A DNA stretch of 64,000 nt from Berberis thunbergii (lineage: Eukaryota > Streptophyta > Magnoliopsida > Ranunculales > Berberidaceae), in assembly GCA_003290165.1 (NCBI GenBank), contig QNQO01000221.1, positions 806,001 through 870,000 on the forward strand, given 5' to 3'. The notes beneath the pieces were generated by a model. The model was not told the origin of the DNA and did not search any database. It worked only from the letters and a program-made list of their open reading frames with translations. Of this stretch, positions 1-11,215 are shown in pieces; position 1 is the first letter of the stretch, and each line of letters opens with the position of its first letter. Both the position numbers and the translations under genes were made by a program.

Positions 1-29
1 TTTTGACAAGTGAAAACCTATGTAACAAT

Positions 30-53
30 GACACCGACATGTGTGTCGGTGTC
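30..53. repeat. Perfect 10-bp inverted repeat
   Basis: GACACCGACA, a 4-base spacer, then TGTCGGTGTC: a perfect small hairpin. Function unknown. The bases from here to about 699 show no other recognisable coding similarity; 460-490 is a GT-rich low-complexity run. Confidence 0.6.
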
Positions 54-699
54 CAAGACGGATTACGAGGTGTCCGACAATGACTACCATTGGCATGATT
101 ATACTTGGTTATTTTACTGCCATTTCTTGCTCCTCTTCTTCTTGATTTCGTTCCCTTTTTTCCCTTGAAACATTATGTACATTCATCATCACAAAAATGT
201 TTAGATCATTCAACATTTCTTTCAGCAAAAGGAAGTGAAAATAATACATTTTATTTTCTTTTGCTTGATCACCAACATGGTGTTTCTTGTCTTTGTCACA
301 ATGAACTTCGAGTGCTCAGGCTAATGCATACATGATAAGATGTTGATATGTTTCTTCTCAGGCTGAAGCTATAATTGTTTTGAAGATCATGTCGGGGAAA
401 TGCAGTACTCAAACTTTCTTTGTATTTAAATCTTCAGGTGTCGTTTTGTTAATTTCACCTTTTTTGTGGTGGTGGTGGTGTGTGTGTGGTTACATTTGAA
501 GGTTTTCTTTGTATTTAAATCTTGGGTTTTCTTTGTATTGGTGTTTAGGTTTGAATTAAGGTTACTCAGACTCTTTGTAGTGTACAAAGTTCTCAGAATG
601 TCTGGACTTGGTCATTTTGTTTGGTTAAAGTACTATAGTTATATGCTACTTTACCACATTCTACTTCTCACATTTTTTTGTATTTTATTCTTAAAGCAG

Positions 700-837
700 G
701 CTGCACTACATGCTCTTGGAAACATCTCAGAAGAAAACCGTTCAGCTAATGATGCATTGCTGAATGATAATGCAGAAGAATGCCTTCGACATCTCATCTA
801 TGAGACAACAACTAATAGTTCAAAGCCGACACCATAT
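700..837 (+). pseudogene. Captured exon, PSMD5-like ARM-repeat protein
   Basis: After a TTAAAGCAG acceptor, one open exon encodes AALHALGNISEENRS, then a segment with LRHLIYETTT. This resembles the ARM-repeat 26S proteasome assembly chaperone (PSMD5/S5b-type) of plants. Only about 45 residues are present. A possible donor (ATAT|GTTAG) follows. It is an internal exon without start or stop, so it cannot make the protein alone. The assignment is from remembered family sequence; another ARM-repeat protein is possible. Confidence 0.55.
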
Positions 838-1780
838 GTTAGTATACCTCCTGCTATTGCATTTGATAAGTCAATAGCCTTTGCTCATAGTTATTTTTGT
901 CTTGTTTCTATCAAATTGAAGTGTCAGTACTGTCAACTCTACTTCTGAACAGTGGCAAAGGACCCATGAAACTCTTTTCTTGGTTATATCAGTACCAACC
1001 CCTTTAAGGAATTTTCTCTCTTTAAAATAAGTTTGTCACTAAGCTAGACTTCCCCTTTAACTGGATGATGAAACTGTTCCAGAAACTAATGATACAAAGG
1101 TAACTACTCCATCATCCATTATGGTCTTATCTGTGCTCCCATAATGGTGGTGCTGGATGGATCAAAAGACCATCAATTCCATGTAGAAGGAACATGGGTG
1201 TAAGCATCCATGAGATGACTCTTGTAGTAGGAAAGGGGAATTCAAGTTTTGTTGGACTTTTTGTGTGGGGAAGTGCCCTCAGGAAATAATTTCTGAGGTG
1301 CTCTAGTGACTAAGAAAGGGGAGAACATCTATGGATTTTGCTGTAAGTTGCATAAAGTGTGCGCCTGGTGCCTCAGCGCATACTACAAAAAAATGGACAC
1401 CTTTAGGTGCCTGTGTGACCTACACAAGGCACCCAGGTTTCCACTATGCTCTGCCGTGCACCTAAATGGGTCTTGACAACTCTCACAGAACAATTTCATT
1501 AGCGTTGTGACATTTTTTTCCCTTTAAATGAAATTGAGCTGTCTCTTATTGTCAATGCGTCTTTGCATCTCCATGTTTCAGAGACGAACCTCTCTCTAAT
1601 TGAGTTTATGAAATTTTAGATCAGGAGTCTCTTTAGTTTGTGCCATAAAACATGGGTCTCACCGAGAAATGTTTTCCATGTAATATCTCATCTATCTTGA
1701 GAGAGGCTGATAAATGAGTAGTATATCCTGACACACAGTATTGGAGACGAGCTGCTGATCCTGTCCTTTCTCATGATCCT
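838..1780. other. No recognisable gene; short GCGCC-rich repeat
   Basis: No coding similarity seen. Around 1355-1460 lies a segment rich in GTGCCT/AGGCACC and GCGCC motifs. A related GCGCCTAGGCGC-like stretch occurs at about 6935-6980. Both look like pieces of a short interspersed repeat of the kind common in plant introns. Confidence 0.35.
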
Positions 1781-1784
1781 GTGG

Positions 1785-2124
1785 AAAAATGGACTCAATG
1801 GGATTCTAGCAGATCAAATGGGACTTGGCAAGACTATCCAAACCATTGGATTTCTTGCTTATTTGAAAGGAAAAGGCATGGATGGACCCTATTTAGTGAT
1901 AGCTCCCCTTTCTACTCTTTCGAATTGGGTGAATGAGATAACAAGGTAAAGTTACCCTATTTATTCCTGCTTTCCATATGTTCTTATGTGAAAACTGGGT
2001 GTTTCAGGTTTGTTCCTTCGATCAATGTAATTATCTATCACGGGAATAGGGACGAAAGGCAGGAAATAAGAAAGAAGCATATGCCAAGACAAATAGGTCC
2101 CAAATTTCCCATTGTAATCACTTT
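1785..2124 (+). pseudogene. DDM1: Captured exons of SNF2 chromatin remodeller DDM1
   Basis: Two exons (about 1785-1945 and 2008-2124) are split by a GT-AG intron. The first encodes [20 protein letters not shown], which holds the Walker A/helicase motif I of SNF2 ATPases, then [12 protein letters not shown] (motif Ia). The second encodes PSINVIIYHG and KKHMPRQIGPKFPIVIT, typical of DDM1/Lsh. DDM1 maintains DNA methylation and silences transposons. Only about 90 of roughly 760 residues are present and the reading frame is open across both exons. The intron is retained, so capture was at DNA level. Confidence 0.85.
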
Positions 2125-2135
2125 TTTTTTCCATG

Positions 2136-2215
2136 TTTTGAAGGCAACTGCTGGTGGTGGAGGACGTGGAATGCGTCTTGCCAAGGAACCTGAAGAGTTT
2201 GTGAAGTTGTTACAG
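2136..2215 (+). pseudogene. CAC2: Captured exon of plastid biotin carboxylase (acetyl-CoA carboxylase subunit)
   Basis: Encodes KATAGGGGRGMRLAKEPEEF followed by VKLLQ and a GT donor. The glycine-rich loop TAGGGGRGMR is the ATP-binding signature of biotin carboxylase (AccC/CAC2), which carboxylates the biotin carrier in plastid fatty-acid synthesis. It follows the DDM1 exon with no visible intron and continues in the same frame, giving a chimeric reading frame 1988-2290. Only one internal exon is present. Confidence 0.8.
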
Positions 2216-2348
2216 GTATTGGTAGCCACTGACCCAACCAACATTCCTATTGGTTTAAATATTGCAAATATTGCAGTTCATTTATACTGAGTGTTGAATA
2301 AGTAATAGCAATAGTTTAATTTGGAAATTCCCTCCATCTTAGACACAT

Positions 2349-2504
2349 GTTTACAAAACAGATTCAGGAGTATGTGCTGTTTTTCTTGCCAACCTCGACG
2401 ATAAATCTGATGCAGTTGTGAAATTCAATGGGAACACATATCATTTACCTGCGTGGTTTGTGAGCATCCTACCGGACTGTAAAAATGTGGTATTCAATAC
2501 TGAG
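2349..2504 (+). pseudogene. Captured exon of plant beta-galactosidase (GH35)
   Basis: Encodes VYKTDSGVCAVFLANLDDKS and then YHLPAWFVSILPDCKNVVFN. These blocks match the conserved region after the catalytic barrel of plant BGAL proteins, which are secreted cell-wall exo-galactanases. About 52 residues, open, ending at a GT. Only this piece of an approximately 840-residue protein is present, so it is non-functional alone. Confidence 0.8.
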
Positions 2505-2949
2505 GTTTATTCCGTCCTTGTCCATGTATCCTACATTGGATGTGGGAGATTGAATTGTTGCGAAAAAGGTGTCTTTCTTCTTTCATTTACATAGCTTGGC
2601 TTGTTAATTATGAGCTTGCCAGATATAGGATGGTTTGGGTTGTTGAATTTGTGTGATATAGAGCTTTAATTGTGCTCATATTTTAATGTGCATAAAAGAT
2701 TACTAGGGATCAACAGTGTAATTGGGGTTTATTAAAAATTTTAGAAGTAGAAACAGTAAATAAAAATAGTTCATGAATTCGTTCATTTACTGGATATTCA
2801 TGTGACTTTTTTAGTCTGAATTTTCTTGATGAAATCTGTTTCAATTGATATTAGTACAATTTATACATGTTTGGGCTTTTGAAATTACTGATACATAGTT
2901 GTCATTTTCATAAGTTGCAGTATTTTAATCTCAATATTTCTAGGACTCG
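2505..2949. other. No recognisable gene
   Basis: AT-rich spacer between captured exons; no coding similarity or repeat recognised. It may be intron sequence carried with the beta-galactosidase or signal-peptidase fragments. Confidence 0.4.
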
Positions 2950-2955
2950 TATTAT

Positions 2956-3157
2956 CAGAAAGCCGTGTGCAAATGATGTAATCATTTTCAAAGCCCCAGC
3001 AGTCTTGCAGGTATGTTTAATTCCTTGAAAATGTTTTAGTGTACATGCGATGTTTATATCTTAAGCTTCCTTATCTTGTGCTTTTCAGGATGTTGGATAT
3101 GCTGACGGGGATGTTTTTATTAAAAGAGTAGCCGCTAAAGAAGGTGATGTTGTTGAG
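2956..3157 (+). pseudogene. Captured exons of plastid/thylakoid type I signal peptidase
   Basis: Exon one (2956-3010) encodes RKPCANDVIIFKAPAVLQ. After an intron with GT..AG borders, exon two (3089-3157) encodes DVGYADGDVFIKRVAAKEGD. This is the region with the conserved FIKRV-A-GD block (general-base lysine) of plant Plsp1/TPP peptidases, which remove thylakoid-transfer signals. The serine-bearing exon is absent. About 41 residues remain. Confidence 0.75.
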
Positions 3158-3271
3158 GTAATAGAATGATTTTAGTTATAGGTAAGTGTTATTATCTTAA
3201 ATTATATCTCTTCAGTTCATTGCCACTTTACCAAAAAAGATCAGATCCTGGCAGACTGAAGGAAAGGTTTC

Positions 3272-4575
3272 ACTCTATACTCTATACCGTCATTTGCACG
3301 GTTAACCTGTGCTGATAGTAATCAATTTCATGCAACTTGCCTGGACACTTCACCCCTAATATTCTATATGAATGATACATCCCACAGGTCTGTACTGTTT
3401 ACTTGATGCCTTCAATTGATAATACCTCTTCGTATTTGTCAAATTTTGTGAATTATTCGAGACTTCTAATGTTGGTAAACAACTACAATTTTTCAGGATA
3501 ACCCCTAATGGAATCGTTCTGAAGGGACACCACAGGTATTATTTATTGACATATTCAGTATTGACTACTTATGCTATAAGCTGTATATTACCTACCTACT
3601 TTGCTTCATTGTTTTGGTGCCTATTTGATATGTTTTCAACTTTTCATACTGAGAATCAAGATTAAATAGAAAAGTTACTGCTGACCATATTACTTATAAG
3701 AGTTTTTTTTCCCTATTGAAACTCAAATGGAGCACTTTTGTATTATGATAAAATGGACTCCATGGTTGCAATATTAGAGTATGATCTGCTTTGCAAACTG
3801 TCAATATGCATAGTTGAGGTAGACACTTAGGGAACAAAACTTGTTCATATGGGTGAATTACGACCTAGTGAATGTGCTGATGTTGGCTATTTATATATGA
3901 AATAACTGAGGTACTCAATGTGCTAATTTGTAAAAGTGATGGAATAATCATTTATTTGTTTCCTATTTAATGGTCAACCATCTATAACTGTAATGCATGA
4001 TGGAAGCATGTAGGAATCAGTACAATTAGATTGGAATAAAAAAAAACCTATTAGATTGCTCCATGCTACGATATGAACAAATTTATGTTCAATCCCTTGA
4101 GGATGCCCTGTACTTAAAGATCAGATGAACTGTGTATAAACTTTGTGTCTAGTTCGCTTAATGTAATGAGATATTTGAGGAGGTCACTAAATTTTCTATA
4201 CGTAACAGGTGGCTTACACCTTTGATGAGGGTCCTAACGCAATGCTAATTTCACCCAATAAAAAAGTGGCTACCCTTATTCTTCAGAAGTTGCTATTATA
4301 CTTCCCTCCATCTTCAGATACTGACCTGAGCAGGTAAGAATGATTACCTTATTGCATTTTTCTCCTTGTAGAATTGGTAATGCAATTTAATCAAGAAAAT
4401 AGATAGGCTATTCACATAACTTTAATTTCATTTTAAAGTACTGAAAGTAATGTTCTCTTACTCTTTCTCAGTTATGTAGTTGGAGATAAAACAATACTTA
4501 AAGATGCCGGTATTAGTACAATGAAAGATGTGGAATCCTTGCTCCTCCCTTCAGAAGCTAAGGATAATGTTATAC
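3272..4575 (+). pseudogene. MVD: Captured exons of mevalonate diphosphate decarboxylase
   Basis: Four consecutive exons keep the order of the source gene. About 3272-3387 encodes [20 protein letters not shown] then FYMNDTSHR. 3497-3535 encodes WNRSEGTPQ but has an in-frame TAA just before it. 4209-4333 encodes [12 protein letters not shown] and [14 protein letters not shown]. 4472 onward encodes SYVVGDKTILKDAGISTMKD, then loses similarity. MVD makes isopentenyl diphosphate in the cytosolic mevalonate pathway. Introns are kept. The early stop and missing ends make it a pseudogene fragment. Confidence 0.85.
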
Positions 4576-4927
4576 TAAACATGGAGAAAAGTGTCAAAAC
4601 TGAGTTAACTTGCATACAATGTAGAAGATTGACCCATGAGTATTTAATTGTCTTTTATATGCATGATGTGTGTATGTATTCACTTTTATTTTTATTTTTA
4701 ACGTATACTAATCTGTTTTAAATATTTGAACTATTTAAAAACACATTTTGTTGGAGTTAGTATATGTTTCATACTGAGCGTATGCAAGGATTGAAGTTTG
4801 TTTGATGAATCTTTTAAGCCTCCAATTGCAAAAGATCTTAACAGATAAATATAACTTAGCAAAACTATTTTACTTTGCTGTTGTACTGTTTATTCATAGC
4901 AGCAAAACAATTTTATAAATTAGGAAG

Positions 4928-5041
4928 CAAGTGAAGACATGGGTTCCACCATGTTTAATCCCAGAAAAGGTGGCTCTAGAGCTACCATGTTCATATTCAG
5001 AGTTTCAGCTGTTCAAGGATTTGGCTTCATCTAAAGAAAAA
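4928..5041 (+). pseudogene. Unassigned captured exon-like segment
   Basis: An open stretch encoding VKTWVPPCLIPEKVALELPC followed by a serine/lysine-rich tail, bounded on the right by a GT. It looks like a real plant exon (no stops, mixed composition) and has the same orientation as its neighbours. I do not recognise the family. Confidence 0.4.
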
Positions 5042-5972
5042 AGGTTTGCTTCAAGCATTAAGCATATCCATATCTCCTCTTTACATCTGTGCAATTAGCT
5101 TAGGCATTTTTCTAAGAACACTGCCAAGATTTAGGCAAAGCTAAGACTCGGTCACTGCTATTGCTTTCCTAACATTGACCTTTCCTAACATAGAATGTAA
5201 ATAATAGAAACATTTCTCAACTTGATACGTCATCATTAAGCTTTTGTACCTAAATAACATTTAAATAATGAAATGTCGTGGACTCGGAGCAGCGAAGTTT
5301 GCTTGCAGGGTTGGTCTGCCAAGAATTGGAGCTGCTCTGTCTTGTTTTTTTGGTGCTGCAATACATTGGACAACACACTCTGTTTTGACAGAGTGGTCTG
5401 TCCTGATGCACTCTACTGTTTTTTTTCTTCTGCTGTTTGTGATTTGTCATCAAATATTCTGATCCATGTTCTTCCACATGACTTGCCTTGCAAAACAAAA
5501 AGTGAAAACTTTTCTAAACTTATGAGGAGGTAATGTTGTTAAAGAATATATTTTAATTTGATGCAATATGCAATATAATTATGTAGAACTAAGAGCAAAA
5601 ACCATGAATGGAACAATCATCCCGTTACTTGTTTAGTTCTAACTTCTAACAACCGTCTTATTTGTAGTGTATGTAGATAGATGATTAGTAGCCAATGATG
5701 AACCATTAATTGTTTGATGTTGTACAACTCTCTAGTTTTCTCTCTGATCAGCATTTATTGATCAAGTCTTTGTTGCTTTTCTTGTCTTTGTCACAGGCAT
5801 ATGTGCAACAAATTTAGTCAAGTCGGATCAAGCTCACTTAACTTGAACAAGAGCTTCAAAGAGATAGGGCTCAAGTGGGTCACAAAACCTAGCTTCTTTT
5901 TAAAAGTTTTAGTTTTTTGAAAAAAAAATAAAAGCCTTAACACAATGTTTCGTTTTTTGCTCTTCAATTCAG
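5042..5972. other. No recognisable gene
   Basis: Several short open frames overlap at 5250-5533 on both strands, without similarity that I know. They may be one more captured exon or chance. Confidence 0.3.
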
Positions 5973-6314
5973 GGTGTTTTCTTTAGTGGAGGAGCTCTTA
6001 TGGCTGATCAAGGTCTTCAAGTGGGGATGAGCAATCAAAGCCAAGGTATATCTCTCTCTCTCTCCACTCTATAATTCAAACTCATTCTAGCTAGCTAGAA
6101 TTCAATTCTAATTTAATATATATTTGAATTTCATAATGTTTAATTTGTGCAACTTTACGTGGACAACTGCCTTGCACACTTGGATGAGATGATGGGCTTG
6201 AAGGCAATGCTCATGAAAGCCGATCTCTTTCATCTCGTTTCAGGCATGTGGAAGACTTCGGCAGAGCGCTGGTTTTTGTGGATGGGTGGGTTCAAGCCCT
6301 CTGAAATCATCAAG
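5973..6314 (+). pseudogene. Captured exons of TGA9/TGA10-type bZIP transcription factor
   Basis: Exon one (5973-6045) encodes GVFFSGGALMADQGLQVGMS. Exon two (about 6147-6314) encodes VDNCLAHLDEMMGLKAML, then FHLVSGMWKTSAERWF and GGFKPSEIIK. This is the DOG1/TGA domain downstream of the bZIP in the TGA9/TGA10 clade, which acts in anther development and salicylate/redox responses. The exon that normally lies between the two blocks is missing, and no bZIP region is present. Confidence 0.85.
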
Positions 6315-7260
6315 GTACACCCTAATTACACTGACAAACATTTCATTTGTTTGCACAAAAATAAAGAATTAATATTGTTAATGGGTTAATTTTTATGATC
6401 TGATCAGATAATGTCTTAACCGGCCAATTGGGTATTAATATTCTGATTTTAGTCTTGTAAGAGAGCAATCAGCACATTCATTTGCTATCTTTGCCAATAA
6501 ATATGAAGACTCGCCTTCGCCTTATTCATGTTGACTCAGTATAATACCCATTATGTGCTTTTTCATGAATGATTAATTCTTGGATTCCCATTTTTAATTT
6601 CCAGTATAATTTCCATGTTGACTCAGTATAATACCCATTATATGCATCTATAAATAATATAACATGTCATTGTATATGCTTGCCCTCCCTGCAATGCAGC
6701 CTTTTTCACCTACATGTTTGGAATGACTTATTATTGATACAATGGTTGGTTGGATTATGCCAAATGTAGCAAAAAGATCAATTTTTCTTGTAGACTTGTA
6801 TTAAACTATGACATTATTCTGTTAGGATAGTGGCTGATTCAGTTGGAAAACAATCATGAACTTTTTTTTATTGGATCATTGGATTATTCATTGTATCTTG
6901 TATTAGTGTGGTTAAGGTGCAGTGAGGGAGTGATACCCTATTTGTGCCTAGGCGCAAGGCATGCGCCTAACGTACATTAGGAGCACCCTAGTTTGAAATT
7001 TTATTGCTATGTTCTAGTGCTTTGAGTGAACACTGAAATTGAGTTCAGTTTATTGAAATTCTGTTGAGAAACATTTTAAATTGCATAAAATTGCATATCA
7101 ACTATCTTTTATGTGATCGTATCCTGAATGCTTCCTATACTTAAGAGTAATTAAGCATCTTGTACGAAAACAATTCTTATTACTGGTGTGAGATATCAAA
7201 CATGGAAATATTGTCCTCTCATATTATCACCCTCATCTCTTTTGTGCATGAATGGAATGC
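6315..7260. other. No recognisable gene; GCGCC-type short repeat
   Basis: AT-rich spacer. At 6935-6980 there is a stretch with GTGCCTAGGCGCAAGGCATG, related to that at 1355-1460. Otherwise nothing recognised. Confidence 0.35.
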
Positions 7261-7289
7261 AGGCTGCTAACACGAGTGCTGTTACTAAA

Positions 7290-7570
7290 GGGGGCAGGTT
7301 GCTATATGTTGCAGAGTGCTATGTTGTTACATGTAATGTTGTTTGGGAAGGATTTTTGTTAGATTAGTTGTCAATAAATGTAGTACTATAAATAAGAGAG
7401 CATAAGAGAGAAAAAGGGATTCATTTGATTTGTAAGAAAATTGTACACTTGAGCATTTACTCTATAGGAGATTAGCTATCTCGAATTAGCTTTCTTATTG
7501 AATACAATCCATTCCATTTACTGTCATCTATTCAGAATTAAAATTACAAGTTCTTCAGTTTGTAATTTCT
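7290..7570 (+). repeat. Copia-like LTR fragment
   Basis: Contains CTATAAATAAGAGAG, then GTACACTTGAGCATTTA and GGAGATTAGCTATCTCGAAT. This order resembles the promoter and R-U5 part of a Ty1/copia LTR. A related segment lies at 30499-30985 in element E2, again just inside the right subterminal repeats, and a looser one at 22590-22870. No internal retrotransposon coding is adjacent, so it is a solo or partial LTR. Confidence 0.5.
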
Positions 7571-7616
7571 CTTCATTGCCTGTATTGCATAACTGTCAGT
7601 AGAACTGCATTGGCTT

Positions 7617-7936
7617 AACACCGTAACCAAAAAAAAAAAAAAATTTGCCACGGCTTAAAACCGTGGCTAATTATTGCAACGGCTAAAAACCGTGGCTAGT
7701 ACTGGCCACAGCTTAAAATCGTTGCTAAAGCTATTGCAACGGATTGTTGCCACGGTTTATAACCGTGGCTAAATCATCAACCGTCCTCAAGATAAAACCG
7801 TTGCTAATATTTTTGCCACGGTTTTTAGCCGTTACTAAGGATTTAGCGATGCCTCTACAGCCCATGGCTCTAAGCCGTGACAATGGGTTACCCCCATGGT
7901 TTAAAACTGTTGCTAATGGGTATTTTTGGTGTAGTG
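7617..7936. repeat. E3 right subterminal repeat block
   Basis: About eight divergent units of the type TGCCACGGCTTAAAACCGTG-GCTAA, each an imperfect palindrome (CCACGG..AACCGTGG), ending in the CACTA terminus. In characterised En/Spm elements such subterminal motifs are the binding sites of the TNPA accessory protein. The same 3' block, including ATTGGCTTAACACCGT, recurs at the right end of E5 (57030-57289). Confidence 0.85.
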
Positions 7937-7974
7937 AAGGTGTCTTAAAAATCGGGGCGTGACAAAAATCACCC

Positions 7975-9990
7975 TCAACTGGAACAACTCCTTCACAAAA
8001 TTGAGAGGCACAACTCTTCGACTCTTGCCTTACTTTTGGACTACCAATCTATAAATACTTTCTGCAAATATAAACTGCCCATAAAGAATTTGAATTCAAC
8101 AAGATCTATAAAGCTTTGAGACAGAAATATTTAATAACATGTCAAAAATTACGAATCCCCAAACCACTTTCTGCAAGTGGCTAACAAACATTCGACCTTG
8201 CAATCCATTTCCTTTTTAATCTCCCTTCACAATCTTCCCAAAACAAATCTGCTAAAACTTTTTGAATAAAGTCTAGAACTTTAAGCAGGACAAAAAGGCT
8301 TAATGTATATACCAGAATAGAACTCAACACATGTTTTAGTACCACTCACCCTTCAGGAGATATTAGCTTGGCTCTCCACCCTTCAACTTGCTTCTGAATT
8401 TTATTCAATTATTTATCAAAATAAACAATCTTGATATGGCTCTGATAAATTGGAGTTCCCAAATACTTCATAATAGAGGCTTGGAAATGAAACCCTGTTA
8501 TAAGCTTTAATTATTGCCGCCCTTTCCATCTCAATAATTTATGCCAAATAAAAAGTGAAGAAAATTAATGCAACCATGTACTGAGTGAATGTAGCATACG
8601 AATGAGGTGTATAAAGATAACCAATTTCATCTCGGGAGAATGCCCTTGTGAAACCCCTATTAAGTGATTTGGATGCTATCACAAATAGTAATGGAGAAAA
8701 TAGATACTCCTGACGCAACCCTCTAGACGATTTAAAGGATCCCTTATAAACTTCATGCAACATGACAAAAAAGCCCCAATTTGCAATGCAATTGGAGATG
8801 ACATAACACACACGGTTATCAAAGCCAAAACGCTTTAATACTGATCAAAGAAAGCCCCATTCAATACGGTCATAAGCCTAATCCATATAAATTTTAAGGA
8901 TCACATTACCTCCGAAGGCCAGTTTTCCTATGTCTCGCAAAAGTTTTTGGGCAAGTCTAATATTCTCCACAATGTACCAGCCTTTAACAAAAGTCCTTTG
9001 TTCCTTCGAAATCATGTCTGGCAATAGATCAAGTCTAACACCAATTGGTCAAAAACAAGAGAAAAATCTTGAAGCATCAGTTTTAGGAATAAGAGTCATG
9101 AAACTTGATGTGAAGGAACTTGGTAATGCCTCCCATAGAAAATTCTTCCGCTGCCTACTAAATATCAAAACCAACCACATCCCAATAAGACTGATAAAAT
9201 CCTTTTGTGAAATCGTCTCGATTGGGGACACTATCCTGCGGGATGTTGAAAGTAGCTAATCTAACTTCCTCAAAATCTAGAACACACATTAGCTCCTCAA
9301 ACTGTTATGAAGAGATAACTGAAGGAATACAATCTAAGAGTTCTTCATCTGGCTGGACCCTTTCAGAGCACAATAGAGATTGGAAAAAAAATATCTGCCT
9401 CCTGCAGTATGTCCACTAACTCAGTAATTTCTCTTCCAGACTATAAAGTAATTTTAGAAATAGTTCGTTTCTTCTGTCTAGATTTCATAGAGACAAATAA
9501 ATATTTAGTGCACACTTCCCCCTCAGCAATTTCTTTTTCAGATTACTACTGCTTCTAGAAATTTTTTTTTTTAAACTAGCTTATATTTTGTCTAAACTTG
9601 TTTAAATTACACACACAATGCAGTTGTGTCCCAGTTCATTGAGCACAGACCCCACATTTTCTCCCCAGCCCGCCAATAGCATATCCTCCCATTGCTTCAT
9701 TTAATCCCTTATTTGTCTCAACCTTCAGAAGATATACCAAAGAACATCCCTATTCCAACCTTTAAGTCTATTCTGGAGCCTTTTAAGTTTGATGTCAACT
9801 CTATACATAGCCCACATATTTCCTAGACTACCACACCAAACTTGTCCAACAAAATAATAAAGCTGAGAATGAGTAGACCACATTTTTTTAAGCCTCCAAA
9901 AATGAGGGACAATTATGGGATGCCAGACCTTTATTCAATATAAAAAATGATTTACTGTCCATTCAGGGGTACATTGACGACCTTACCTAA
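7975..9990 (-). pseudogene. LINE A: degenerate L1-type ORF2 (reverse transcriptase)
   Basis: Read on the minus strand, 9231-9049 encodes ALPSSFTSSFMTLIPKTDAS (start of a plant L1 reverse transcriptase domain). 8811-8539 encodes GFFVMLHEVYKGSFKSSRGL then LFSPLLFVIASKSLNRG (RT block around RQGDPLSP, here mutated). Around 8450-8350 follows the GWRAKLISP region, and about 8070-8040 the LWAVYICRKYL region. 9780-9740 upstream matches the leucine/lysine-rich linker before RT. Many stops and frameshifts. The 3' end is lost near E3's right end. Confidence 0.75.
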
Positions 9991-10079
9991 ATAAAAAAAA
10001 TAAAAAATTGAATGTACTAACACAAAGAAAACTAAATTCCTCTAAGCTTACAAAACTCCTCCGAAACCAACATCTTGAC

Positions 10080-10969
10080 AAAACAAGATTAACACCTAGC
10101 AAGAAAAAACAAACAACCATCCGGAGTGGAAGAAAAAAATTCCCTTCCAGCTAGCACGTCTGCCACTGCATTCGTCTCCCTATACACATGATAGCAACAC
10201 AACCTCTCTTTTGCTCTGTAGACGATGTATTCAATTCCATAATTTTTAAAAAAACCATGGAATCTTAAAACCTGTATAAAAACAACCAATAACCAAAGCG
10301 AATCCATTTGAACCATGATATTTGCAAACCCCATTTTATAGCAAAACCTGAGTCCTTCCAAAAGCGCATGAGTTTCCGCCTTATTATTCATTCCTTTGCC
10401 AAAGAAAAACGGGTGTGCTGCCAAACAATCCCCCATATGGTCTCAAATGATATTCCCAGCTGCTGCTAAGTTATTCTTGGACGATCCATCAACATTCAAA
10501 GCAACAAATCCATCGGGGGAAAGCCTAATAAACAATCCTATTCACTCTCGGGGTCACGGTCGTACATGCAACTAAGAGCTATTACTACATCCCTATTTGA
10601 GCTAACCCTTTTCAGAACAAAGGCCAAATTAATAAGTTCAGGCATCTTCTCACAATAATAATCACTGTAAAGGCATTCAGAGATGCATCTTTATACAAAC
10701 ACTTACAATTAATGTTGTTTCCAAACTTCCATATCACCAATGACGACGTCATAAGAAATAAAACACCCACCTGTGAGACTCCATTCACCCGACGAAACCA
10801 GATGAACAGGAGTGTCAAAATCTCTACTGGCTTCTTGACATAAATATAAAAAACACCTTCAAAATGGTCGCATACTTTCCAAGCCAAACTCACTTCTATA
10901 AAAAATGATTTAAAGATTCGATTTTTGTGTCCGGGCGACATCTACATTTGGAAGCTAAACTAAGCCCAC
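10080..10969 (-). pseudogene. LINE B, 3' part: zinc-binding region and RNase H
   Basis: On the minus strand, just left of E2, the sequence encodes LASKCRCRPDTKIESLNHF then LAWKVCDHFEGVF (zf-RVT-like region). Then 10436-10089 encodes an RNase H-like domain with NNKAETHALLEGLRF, VQMDSLWLL and YRETNAVADVLAG, the usual D-E-D-H/AD signature spacing. In plant L1 elements this is the C-terminus of ORF2. Stops at 10900 and elsewhere make it dead. The upstream half of the same copy lies at 31581-33000, beyond E2. Confidence 0.8.
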
Positions 10970-11215
10970 TACTACACCAAAAGGCCTATTTAGCTACACG
11001 GAGCTGGCCACGGCTCTAAATCGTTGGTTTATTTGCCACAGCAAAAAATCGTGGATATAGTGGTCAACGACTTAGAACTATGGCTATAAAAATAACAAAC
11101 CGTGGTGCCCAAAAGTTGGCCACGGCTATAAACCGTGGGTTCATTTGTCACGGCTAAAAGCCGTGGCTATAATTGGCAACGGCCAAAAATCGATGCTAAA
11201 TAAGTGTGTTTTCCA
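10970..11215. repeat. E2 left subterminal repeats
   Basis: Units such as GCCACGGCTATAAACCGTGG repeat about six times, with diverged copies. It is followed at 11230 by GTGTGGAGAGAG and TTTCGCGCTTTGGC, a block repeated right after the left subterminal repeats of E5 (48372-48400). That places both in one family and fixes their relative orientation. Confidence 0.85.

Larger units (their letters stand above)
1..7936. mobile_element. CACTA element E3 (right part), gene-capturing, non-autonomous in visible part
   Basis: The right end reads TATTTTTGGTGTAGTG, stopping at 7936. This is the inverse of the CACTACACCAAAAA start seen at 48052, and it is preceded by the same subterminal GCCACGGCTTAAAACCGTGG units. 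The left end is not seen and is presumably before base 1, so the target duplication cannot be tested; the three bases after the end are AAG. The interior holds exon fragments of at least seven unrelated host genes, all on the plus strand, and no transposase. The end is clear; extension of one element across the whole interval is inferred. Confidence 0.75.

Noticed and set aside
1..6320. Helitron as carrier of the mixed gene fragments
   Set aside because: Same-strand exon capture is Helitron-like, but the right end is a CACTA terminus with family subterminal repeats, and E5 with the same family has 3-bp duplications. I saw no convincing CTRR end with hairpin, though a nested Helitron inside E3 is not excluded.
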